From: Brachionus koreanus
Lineage: Eukaryota; Rotifera; Eurotatoria; Ploima; Brachionidae
DNA: 64,000 nt
Direction of reading: 5' to 3'
Assembly (NCBI GenBank): GCA_016987375.1
Contig: PJRA01000314.1
Coordinates: forward strand, 159,387 to 223,386
Positions within the stretch are counted from its first letter, which is position 1. Every line of letters begins with the position of its first letter. The notes beneath the pieces are model-generated. The model ran no database searches. It was not told the DNA's origin and saw only the letters and a list, made by a program, of their open reading frames with translations. Both the position numbers and the translations under genes were made by a program. Shown in pieces: positions 34,664 to 44,900 of this stretch.

Positions 34664-34671
34664 TTTTTGTT

Positions 34672-35483
34672 TCTAGCTCTTCTTATTTGTCTTTTTTCTT
34701 CAATTTGTCTTATCTAGTATTCCATGCAATACGAAAGCCGTGATTCAAGGTTTTCACTCAGATTCGCAAAAGTGTGTTTAAATCGAAGCACTTCGCGTTA
34801 AATTGGTTGAACGAGTTGAATAGGGAAAATATGATTAATATTTTGGCGCTAAACATTCAAATTTTATATTATTAAAGTAATATTATTTAATTTAAAGCAA
34901 AAATTTTAATAAAATGTGATAATGTAGTTTATGATCACAATATAAAAGTAATGCTTAAAAATTATATTTTTTTAAATTTTTCAAAATTTTTAATCTCAAA
35001 GAAATAAAGATTTAAAAAACTGAAAAAAAGAAACTACAAATCAACTTGAAATACTTTAAATTTTATTTAATTATTTATCTAAAAATTTCAATTTGAAAAT
35101 TTTATAATTTATCAGTTGGCCTTTCTTGTGTTAAAAACATTGAAATAAGTAATTTCAGCTGATAAATATTTGAATGTTAAACAATTGAAGAAAGAAAAAA
35201 GGAATAAAAGATTGCAATTACGATGAAAATTTTTTTAATAATTAAATGTTATTTGTAAATATTATGTAATATTAATGTAAATATTATTTGAATAAGTTTT
35301 CTAAAGTTTAAATTGTTACTTTAATTTTTCACTTTTACAATGAGATTTTTTATAAAATTATCATCAGACAATAAAAAACACATAAATACGAATATTTTTT
35401 ATCTAAATACCTTGAAACCTAAAATTGAACTCGTTTAATCAAAGAGAAAAATTGATTTTCATCTTTTTTTTTATATATTTTGA
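34672..35483. other. intergenic, AT-rich
   Basis: No gene recognised between the hAT-type element and the Tc1 relic. Confidence 0.45.
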
Positions 35484-35795
35484 TATGTTACATCAATGGA
35501 TCTGTTGAGAGAAGATCAGGTTTTCATATTTCACCAAGACAATGGCCCCTTTTCATTATGCAAAATATTAAAGGAATGATACCAAATCAAAATATTGCAG
35601 TCTTGACCTGTAGACAGCTCAGATCTGAATTTTATTGAAAATTAATGAAGTTGGCACGAAAAAGAGATTTCTAAGCATGAGCCAAGGTTATCGAATCAGC
35701 TGAATCGTATATAATGTGCCAAATCCATTTTTGAGAACTTAATAGACTCAATTCTGTTCGAAAAAATCCAAACTCTACTAGATGGTTTATTCTAG
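35484..35795 (+). mobile_element. Tc1-like transposase relic
   Basis: One plus frame, broken by several stops, reads LLREDQVFIFHQDNGP, then ILKE, stop, YQIKILQS, stop, PVDSSDLNFIEN and FENLIDSI. This is the second half of a Tc1 DDE domain (F-x-QDN-x-P, then W-P-x-x-S-P-DLN-x-IEN), with Trp codons turned into TGA. Ends and N-terminal domain were not found. A weaker WGCLS-like patch at 36170-36240 (HRSHKANVWGCLSLN) may be another Tc1 fragment. Confidence 0.8.
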
Positions 35796-35799
35796 TCGT

Positions 35800-36457
35800 T
35801 TTTTAAATTTTTAAATTCTAAATGAAGATTTAATGATTAAATATGATTTGAAATATTGACCAAGAATGATTTCCACATCCATATAGAAACTCCAACACAA
35901 CAAACTATAATGGAATATTTTTTAAAAAATCTAGTTTTTTTTTATTTCTTATTTAAATTATTTTCTTATTTAAATTCTTATTTAAATTATTTTTATTTTT
36001 CTTATTTTAATTTCCACTCAAGTCGATATTTTGCCTTTACCCTTGCTCCTTCCCATTTTGGAAAGCTCTTTTGTGATTGTTGACCTTCATGTAAGTGCTG
36101 GTCGTTCTACCTTAGTCACTCTTGAAGTGTCTACTGAAGGGCTCTTTTTTGATAAACGTGTTTCTTTCGTTTTTAGTACATGTCCAATTCATCGCAGTCA
36201 TAAAGCGAATGTTTGGGGATGTCTGAGTCTTAATAGAAAAAATTAAACAGATTTGACACTGGATCCTTAAGAAGGAACATCTGAGTCTGGTATAATACTT
36301 TAAACTTATTTCAATTTTTTTGCAGGTTTTGAAAGAATATTAAAATTTTTGACACTTTTAGAGTGAAGAACCTTTTAGAAAATAAAATATTTATGCAAAA
36401 ATTTGTTCAAATATAGTGTATTGAAAAAATATTTTTTGAAAAAAAAATTTTTCAGAA
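35800..36457. other. intergenic, low complexity
   Basis: T-rich stretch at 35920-36020 and the possible Tc1 patch noted above. Otherwise nothing recognised. Confidence 0.4.
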
Positions 36458-37128
36458 TTATTTTAAAAATGGTGATGATCCCGGTTGAGTAGGAGGGGTA
36501 AAAAATCCGTTTCCCATTTTATTGGCAGCTCTTGAAGGTTCTACTCCAAGAATTTTTTGTAAATTTTGACGAATAGACATAGTGCTAAGAATATAAAGAA
36601 ACAAAAATGAGCAATCCGTGTAGTCTTCTCCATTCAAATTCCTGTGGGAAATTCCGCGTATCCAACTAATAGGCTCAAATGGCAGCTTGGCAACTACTCG
36701 ACCCTCAAAGCTAAAAAAAAAAATTTTTAAAGAAAACAAAGAATTTTTCCTTTTTTTTTTACATTGAATTGAACATGCTTAAAAGTGCCATGAATGCAAA
36801 ACTAATTGTAAACATAGATTTCATTTTAACCATTGATAATTCTCGATTGTTAAGTTTTAGCTTTTCTTCTTGACGTTCAAGTTTCTTTTTATAGTTTTTA
36901 TCTGAAGTTTCGGCCAAGGATTCTTTTTGCTTTTCAACTAAAGAAAATTCCATATTAACTAGCAAAAATTATGCTTAAAGTAAATTTACTTTTTTTGCTC
37001 TGTCGTTCTATTTCGGCTTGAAGACGCTTGTATTTTTCGGTACGATAAATCAGTAGCCACGAAAAGCCTTCACTTAGTAGAGCTGTAAACAAAGCTATAA
37101 AAATTATCAAAATACTATCGGATAGCAT
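36458..37128 (-). CDS. tmco1: TMCO1 (ER membrane protein of the GET1/EMC3 superfamily)
   Basis: TMCO1 sits in the ER membrane. It is described as a calcium-load-activated channel and as part of a ribosome-associated multipass translocon (family knowledge). Exons 37128-36990, 36937-36763 and 36710-36458 have 52-base introns, phase-compatible, and yield 188 aa, the same length as human TMCO1. TM1 is DSILIIFIALFTALLSEG. The coiled coil contains LIYRTEKYKRLQAEIERQSK and KKKLERQEEKLKLNNRELSM. Next is MKSMFTISFAFMALLSMFNS, then FEGRVVAKLPFEP, SHRNLNGEDYTDCSFLFLY and STMSIRQNLQKILG. Conservation is near complete, so the call is firm. Confidence 0.97.
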
Positions 37129-37424
37129 TTTAGACTTATCTTATTTTAACGTTTGAAAAATTTTCTATACTAAAATATTTTCTAAATAAATAATTATTTT
37201 TTTTATTTCATGAGCAAAATTAAGTTTTCAATGTAAAGACCAAGTATTCATTTAAATAATGAAAATATCAAATATAAATTATGTTTTAATATATCGTTTA
37301 AATAGTGTCGACCTTTTTGATTTGGAAGAACTAAAATTAAAGCAATTGAATCTTTTCGAAGAATCTAGCCCCTAAAAAAATTTGATACTATGATAAAAAA
37401 TTATGATAACTTATAAAAATTTTT
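37129..37424. other. intergenic
   Basis: Upstream flank of TMCO1. A plus-strand open stretch near 37270-37372 (LNSVDLFDLEELKLKQLNL) has no recognised match. Confidence 0.4.
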
Positions 37425-37669
37425 GGTATAGATGAGTTCCATTAACCTCATTTTTGGCATGTATCCGAGGATACATGAAATATGTATCACATGTTCCTAT
37501 AATTAAATAAAACAAGTTTACGAGGACGCTGCTCGTAAATACGCCGGAATTACTGTGCGGCAAAAGCAACGGTTTCAAATGAGAACGGAGTTAAAATCTA
37601 TAAAAACAAATGGTTGAACCAGAGCAGACCGAAGTCACAGAAATTGATGTAACAGAGAGATCAAGTGAA

Positions 37670-37684
37670 GACCCGGGACATTTT
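37670..37684. repeat. 15-bp target-site duplication, left copy
   Basis: GACCCGGGACATTTT, identical to 39919-39933. The two copies bracket the LINE. Confidence 0.9.
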
Positions 37685-37942
37685 TTATTATTATTAATTC
37701 TAAGCTAAGGCCGATCGCCGACCACTTGCTCAGTGACCCGTCAAATAAGGGGCACTGTGTTTTGTATAAAAATATAAAAATTACAAAATTGTGTGTAAAT
37801 GATACCAAAAAAAATTAAAAAAGTGCCATAGTTTCTATTTACAATTTTAGATATTCAATGATAAAATACAATTAGTCTACGTAAAAAATCATTTCTAAAA
37901 ATGTTTGACTTTTAATTGATAAGAAACTGTCGGATATGAAAA

Positions 37943-38503
37943 CTAAGCTACATCAAATCTACAAATCTGGAATATTAAGCCCGATATGTTATCTTTTCTC
38001 CCTGTCTTATATATATCTCTGAGCTTTTGGACTTTGACATCGTTTCTTTGATTTGAACGGTATTCAGTAATGTTATTCAGCTTAACAAGTTTGCATTTGT
38101 CCTTTAGTGACATGTTTTCCTCTTCCAATTCTCGAGTAAGTTCCAGTATTTCGCAAATGAAGTCGTTTGTAATCGGTTGTTTTGCTAGCTCAATCATCAT
38201 CTTCTTAGTGAGTTCATTTTCAATTAATCGATTGAAAAAGTCAACCTTAATGTTTTTGATGATGTAATCCGTAGGCATGATATTCAAAGACAAGAATAAG
38301 CTTGTTGTACGACACCTCCTTGGTATAGTTAGTAGTCCTTTGACTATGTTAGCCTCTGTTCTTTTAATGTCATTCAGTGAGCTCGCATTTATGTTCATAT
38401 TCTCAAACCCATAAGTTAAAACTGGCCTCACATAGGTCTTGTAAAGATGGGCCTTCATATTTGGATGCATTTCATTTGTTACTATACCCAGAGTCTTCAA
38501 TTT
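37943..38503 (-). pseudogene. LINE ORF2 C-terminal part, downstream of the stop
   Basis: In frame with the preceding piece across TAA 38504-38506. It holds the thumb and C-terminal segment (KAHLYKTYVRPVLTYGFENM) followed by a charged tail. Confidence 0.8.
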
Positions 38504-38506
38504 TTA

Positions 38507-39918
38507 CACTGCATTTATGGCTAGGCTCTTCCTCTTGTTCCAATGTTTTATATTGTTGAGCTCTTCTGATATTTCGAACCCAAGATACCGCATTGTATCA
38601 ACTCTCTTAATTTTCTTCCCATCTAGGGTCAATGGATTATCAGACGTGTCTATTATTCTATCTTTTGCTCTCTTACTAATACGATCATTAAATGCCATGT
38701 AAAGCGTTTTTTCTGGATTATATTTTATTCTAGTGGTTTTACCATAATCAGAAATTGCGTTTAGTTGTTCTTGGCAGCCATTTTTGGTGTTGCTAATAAC
38801 AACTATATCGTCAGCATAGAGCAATATGCTGATTTTCAAGTCACCCACTTTCACCCCAACATCGATTTTTTCGACTTTTTTTAGTTTTGGAGACAGAACG
38901 CCACCCTGCCTTACTCCAACAGATGTTCTAAATGTAGCAGAGTATTCATTATCATTTGTCACTAACATAAAAGACTCGCCGTAGTAATTAATTATGCTTT
39001 TTATAATGGCTGGATGTATACCTGATTTGACTAGTTTTGCCATAAAATTTCTCTGTCCACTGTGTCAAAAGCCTTGGATGCGTCAATGGCAGTGGCAAAT
39101 ACCCATTTCCCATGGTGTAGTGATGCTTTAATAGCTTGTTTTAGGGTAAAAATGGCATGGCTACAGGATGATTTTGCTTTGAAACCAAACTGAAGTTGAT
39201 TATCATTGTGAAACTTTTTTGCTTCTTTCAGTAAAACCGACTCAAATAAATTCGCTAGGCTATCTGAAACCGCAACTGGTCGCAAGTTTCCGGTATTATC
39301 TACTGGTTTTTTTACGTCTTTAATCAATGGCTTTATTATTGAGATGTTGAACAAGTATGGGACCACTTGGCTGTTGATTTTTTTTTCAAAAAGATTTTTG
39401 AGAATATTTACTAATGTCGGTGACGCTGCGCACTTAATCATCTCATTACTCACACCGTGTAAGCCAATGCTTTTACCGCTTGGTAGTGAGCTGATTATGT
39501 CACTTATGTCATTAGTTTCGAGCTTATAGTCGAACTCATGGTGTTGGTACTTTCGGTTAAAGTCATCTAACCCTGAATCACTTTCAATATCATGCACAGT
39601 ATCGTTCTTTTTGTTAAAAAGTTTAATGTAGTGCTCTTTGATTGTTTGAAGATTGAGCTCGTTTCTTGAGTTGTTGCGTTGGGCTGCCTTTATTTTTTTC
39701 CAGAATTGTTGCTTGTCCAATTTAAACAGTTCATTGATTTTCTTCAGTTGCTTATTTTTAAGCAGTTGAATGTTATACCTTTTTTGCAGGCGAAATATTC
39801 GCTTCTTATCGGTATAAGTCCGTTTTCTTAGTTGGTCAAAGTTGGAGTTTCGGTACTTTATATAAGATTCAATTACTTCATTGTGCAACTGTTGTAGTGT
39901 ATTATCCCACCATCTCTT
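38507..39918 (-). pseudogene. LINE reverse transcriptase, broken
   Basis: The coding part of the LINE above. The YADD active site is intact, but a one-base frameshift near 39035, an internal deletion after GVLSPKL and the TAA at 38504-38506 make it non-functional. The first three codons (Met-Ser-Arg) come from the target duplication, not the LINE. Confidence 0.85.
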
Positions 39919-39933
39919 GACCCGGGACATTTT
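39919..39933. repeat. 15-bp target-site duplication, right copy
   Basis: GACCCGGGACATTTT, identical to 37670-37684. Confidence 0.9.
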
Positions 39934-40431
39934 AATGTTGATAAAAAAATATTAAATGATAGAATAAAAATTAACTACCAAAAAATCAAAGAACTTTTTG
40001 ATTTAAAAAGTGATGAATCAAAAAGAAAATTAAAGGAAAATGAAGAGCTTCGTAGTCATATATTGAGTATTCCTGGGGTTTCAGAATCTACAAAGCAATG
40101 CGAAAGTATTTTACATTTAAGCTTAATTACAAAATGTATCCCAGGATACATTTTGATGTATCATGGGATATATGCCAAAAATGAGGTTAATGGGACTCAT
40201 CTATACCAATTTTTTTTTTATCATCAAAAATTTTATTTGTCCAGTTTGTTTAATTTAAAAAAAAATCGAATTTTTTCAAACGAACCAAACAATGCAGAAT
40301 TAATCTAATAAATATCCTTTTATACAGTTTGATAAAATTTTATTAATCAGAAAATTACAATAATTAAGATAGCAAATAATTGCAAAAGAAGGGCAAAGGT
40401 TTAAATTAAAATTTCTAAAAAAAATAGAGCA

Positions 40432-41235
40432 TTACACATTTATTAGAAAATAGTTAAAAGCTAACGCCACCTTAAAAGCTTCCGTGGATTTGGAAATTAT
40501 AGCACTATCAGGCAATCTATTCCATTGTCGGACCACTCTTTTTAAAAAAAAAACATGTCGGACAGTCATTGCACTTGCAAAATCGTTTCTCAATTTAGCA
40601 GGAAAACTTTGCCTTTTTTGCCTCTTTATATTTTCCAACATGTGAAGTTCTAAAGTCCTTTCTCTTCTGATACAAAGTAACTTAAGTTAACTAAGCATTT
40701 TCCGATCCACTTTATTATTCATAAATTTTAAACAAATCTCCTCTCATTCTCCTTTCAGTTAGTTTTATTAGCCCCATCTTCAACAATCACATTTCATAGT
40801 CTATAGCTTTCAAAGTCAAAGGTTTTTTGTGGTGCGTTCCTGGACTTTTTCTAATGCATTCACATCCATCTTTTTACTTGAATTCCACACTTGCAACGCA
40901 AACTCTAAATGAGGTCTTACCAAAGATGTATAATTTTTCCCATTAGTTCTTATCTCTAGTATCAAATGTTCGATTGAGCATTCCTAGGATCTAATTTTCT
41001 TTTGTACATATACTTTTTCCCTGAGCAGTCCACTTTAAATCAGACGATACCATCACTCCTAAATCACTCTCATAGCTTGTAACCTCTAGTAATACATCCT
41101 CACACTCTTCATTGGTATGAGTAATTATACTTATGCTTCTCATTCTAAAATGCAGACTTTTAGCAGACAACCTCATACTCCAAACCTTTATCCATTCGCA
41201 AATTGAATCTAAATCTTTAATTTTCTCTTAAATAA
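40432..41235 (-). mobile_element. LINE reverse-transcriptase relic (CR1-like)
   Basis: Broken minus frames read LEVTSYESDLGVMVSSDLKW (41176-40991), then degenerate sequence with a LIKLTERRMRGDLFKIYE-like patch near 40740, and finally FFLKRVVRQWNRLPDSAIIS (40641-40432). This is the order of the end of a CR1/L2-type ORF2. Several stops and frameshifts. It is independent of the LINE at 37.7-39.9 kb. Confidence 0.8.
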
Positions 41236-41914
41236 GATTATTAATGATAAGCCTGACTTTCGAGTGTTAAAATAAATAAAGCTATATATTTCGGAAATGT
41301 AATAAATAGAAGTGGTCTTTTTTCTTCTTTTTAAGAAGTATAAACAATTAAAACAAGAACGCCCGACGGTTTTTTAGAGTTTTTTTTGAAAAATATAAAC
41401 TTGAATTTATTAAATAAAAATAAAATTTTAAAAAATGGCTTTTATTAAAAATTTTGATTATAATTTTTTGAAAATGAATAAATTTTGAAAAAAAAATTTT
41501 AATTTATCTTAATAAGCTTATTTGAAATTTTTTTGAGAAATCATCCGAGTTTAGCAGTGTTAAAAATTCTAATCAAACTCGTTCACTAATGCACCTTCAA
41601 AACTTCAATTGAGAATATTTTTGTTTAAAAATAAAAGTTTAAACTTAAAAAATTATGTTAAAGATTGTCATATATATTTTATTTAAAAATAGTTAAAGAA
41701 TTTTTTGCCTAAAAAAATAAGTATCTACAGTTAATTAAATAATTTTGATTTAAGCTATAAAATAAATTTGCATTCAGATTTTAATAAAAAATTGATTCAT
41801 TAATTGATTTAATTTACCGAACCGAAAAATTGTTTTTAAAACTTATTTTGTCGATTAAAATAACTAAAATTTTTTAAAAATAATTTTGAAAATAAATAAA
41901 ATTGTAAATGCCTA
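41236..41914. other. intergenic, AT-rich
   Basis: 3' flank of WDR47. Contains MITE-like ends: CATCCGAGTTTAGCAGTG followed by TTAA at 41543-41563, and GTGTTAA at 41263-41269. These resemble the MITE at 30.1 kb, but no intact element can be delimited. Confidence 0.4.
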
Positions 41915-44900
41915 TCAAACAACAGAAGCATTAGCAAGTGTTGAAGATGGAAGTGACCAAACTACTGAGGAACGATCAGCAGAAGTTGAAACGAATGACA
42001 TTTGAGTAGGATGAAATTTAGCTTGAATCACTTTATCATTGTGTTGAGCTACCACTGACCAATTAAGAGGTTTAGATAAATCGCCATGCAAATCGGTAAT
42101 GTTAATTTTGTGATCATATGAAGCAGTGAGCAGATAATAAGCGTTTGCAGAAAATCTAACACTTCTTATATCACTTGAATGAGGTTTGTATATTTGAACT
42201 ATTCTTGATCCTCGAATATCGTACAAACAACACGCTGCATCTTCGTGCCCAGAAGCTAATAGCAATCCATTTGGATCCACTGCTACGCTAGCAACGGGAC
42301 TTCCTTGAAGTGCTATATTAGTTGAGGGGGCCACTAATTGAATCGATTCGGGTGTTCTGAGATCCCAAAATCGGCATGTTTTATCCTGTGAACCACTAAC
42401 AAAAACATTTTTGGTGCCAGCCCAAGTGTACAATGAGTATATATGGGCTGAATGTCCTGTATAAACGCGCAAGGATTGTTGAGTTTGACAATCCAATACG
42501 TGAATCTTGCAATCTCCGGCCCCACCACTGATCAAAATATTGTTGTCTTCTTGTTGCATGAAAGCCAGATCTCTAATTGTTCCATTGTGATAAGTAAGTT
42601 CAACTTCAGAATCTAAAAAAAGAAAATTTTTTTGATAAATAAAAAAAATTTAATTATTAATGTAAATCTTAATTTAATTTTATCAAAAAAGACTTGACTG
42701 ATTGAAAGCAGTTTGAATATAGATTTACGAATCAGAATCAACTAGAATTAGAAATTTAAAAAATATTTTAATCTAAGTTGTTCTGTTATTTTAATTTATA
42801 ATTTAATTTTTTTCTATGCTAGAGAAAAATATTTTACAGAAATTTTTTTCAAAAGCCGTGCAAAAGGCTTTATAACAATGTAAGATGCAAAGGCTCATAC
42901 AAAATAAGATAAAATAGTAAGTAAGAATTCTTTTTTTTTGGTTTTAATTCAAAAATATTTGTGGAAAAAGCTTAAATAATCTTACACAGTTCTATATTTT
43001 TTTGAAGAAAATTAATAAAATCATATATTTTTCAAAAAAAGATATTTATTTTAAAAATCTATTCTAAAAATACCAAGATTTACAAATTTTTCCAACGAGT
43101 CAATTTGACTTGTTGGTGCTAAAGAACTTAAATTTTGGGTGAAATTTTGTTCAAACTAAAGAAATAAAACATAAATTAATTCTTAAAATGGTTATAACTT
43201 TTTTTTCCTAAGGTTTTTACTAGTCTTGTAAATGTAATATAGTGTAACATTCATAGTTGCATTATTTAGAACATCTGTTAAAAAAGACTGTTCATTAACT
43301 TTAAATTCTAAAATTTATTTTGTTGTTAATTTTTTATTTTATTGCTAATAAAAAAATTAATTTAATTAAGCAAGTTTTTTTTTTCTTAATTAGTTTATTG
43401 CTTATTTATTTTATTTTATTTCAAAAATTTGGTTTAGCGTTAAGAATTATTAATAAAATTCAAAAAAATTATTTTACTGTCATATTTTTTTTCTATTGTA
43501 CAAACTTAAATTATGTATAACACGACTCATTTAGTAACCGAGCAAAAGGCTAAGTGTAAAGAAAACAAAATATCATCCCAAAGAACTAAAGATGTTCTTG
43601 TCGAACGATATAATATTACACATATATTATACAAAATAATATTATCGATAATATTGACATTCAATCGTAAAAATTCTAGTCTATTTGTCATGTCAAAAAA
43701 GAAAACCAAGGTGTGATCAACAATGATTTTATTTTGAAAAACTATAGCAAGATCAAAAACTTAAACTTTGATAAGATATTTTTATTGAGCGAAAAAAATT
43801 AAAATTATTGACTTTAATAATTTAATAACTAGGCAATAAGCAAATGTAATTGTTACTTGAAACATTATCATTGTTTCAAGTAATCAAAATTGTCTAACAA
43901 TTACAAATCGCTATATTATGGTAGCAATTGAACCAAAGAAAAAAGCTGGTAACGCGGCTAAAGCAAAGAAAGTCTTGGAAAAACAGTAATTTGTAAATTT
44001 GTTGAATTTTGTTTTTTAATTTTTTTATCTTTTGTAAATATTGACTAAATAAAAAAGACAAGTAAATAAAAAAATAGACAATAAATTAATAAATTATGAT
44101 ATTAACGGGTGAGACATAAGTAAATAGACAAAAGTTAAGCTTACTTTCCCGATTAGGAAAATGATCAGATGATCTAATATATATATATATATATTTAAAC
44201 TACTAACCATTAGCTATGATATTGGAAAAATTTTTTTTTAAAATGCCACTTTCTGTGACTGAACGAGAGAATTTTCGAAAAACAGTCAAAATATGATTTC
44301 ACAAATGAAAAAATATGACCTTGTCGCGCACTTTACAAAGCAAAGAATTGCTCAAAGTACCATATATAATACAATCAACCGTATTCAAAATGGAGGGCCT
44401 ACAAAAGACAATAAGACCTGGACTGCAAGGAAGACAAAACTGAAGAGATTGACCAATAACCGAACTGGAGTGAGTCAAAGGCGTCTAGCAAGAAAATTTA
44501 ATGTCCACCAAAGAACAGTTGGTCGACAATTAAAAAAAATGGTTATATCATATCGAAAACGTGAAAAAACGCCAAAATATAGCGCCGTACAGCATGAGAA
44601 AGCCAAGAAATTGAGTAAAAAACTTTCAAATATGCTATATCGCTCACCATGTTCACTTATTTTGGACGACGAAAAGTACTTTACTTTTTCTGGAGACAAC
44701 ATGCCGGGAAATGCTGGATATTACACAAATGACAAGTCTACTAGTCCGGACAGTGTTTGGTTTGCTGGAAAAGAGAAGTTTCCAAAGAAGGTGCTTGTTT
44801 GGATAGCCATATCCGATCGAGGAATGTCAAAGCCACTTTTTCGAAGTCGGTTGCCATAAATTCCGATATTTATATCGACGAATGCTTGAATAAACGACTG

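Larger units (their letters stand above)
37685..39918 (-). mobile_element. 5'-truncated LINE (non-LTR retrotransposon)
   Basis: A 2234-bp minus-strand LINE with perfect 15-bp target duplications and an AATAATAATAA-type 3' tail next to 37685. The copy starts inside the linker before RT (WWDNTLQQLHNEV), so the endonuclease domain is missing. RT blocks in order: GLHGVSNEMIKCA, NLRPVAVSDSLANLFESVLL, QFGFKAKSSCSHAI, DASKAFDTVD, SVGVRQGGVLSP, ISILLYADDIVVIS and MRYLGFEI. Defects are a frameshift after VDREIL (about 39035), loss of some residues after GVLSPKL, and a stop at 38504-38506. The C-terminus (YKTYVRPVLTYGFENMN) ends at 37943, and 258 bases of 3' UTR follow. Confidence 0.92.
37425..40207. 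mobile_element. TIR element of unknown family, split by a LINE
   Basis: Left end GGTATAGATGAGTTCC (from 37425) and the reverse complement of the right end, GGTATAGATGAGTCCC (to 40207), agree at about 41 of the first 43 bases. Similarity continues to roughly 75 bases. Flanks are AATTTTT on both sides, a possible 7-base target duplication in low-complexity sequence. Without the LINE the element is about 530 bases. It carries one open frame from ATG 37610 that continues past the LINE (see findings). Its acidic/basic helical product is not recognised. Confidence 0.75.

Noticed and set aside
36031..36246. 71-codon frame as a host gene
   Set aside because: Only the last part (NVWGCLSLN) looks like protein and it resembles a Tc1 transposase patch. 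The rest is T-rich.
38070..38702. Plus-strand frames opposite the LINE
   Set aside because: Shadows of the reverse-transcriptase frame on the minus strand.
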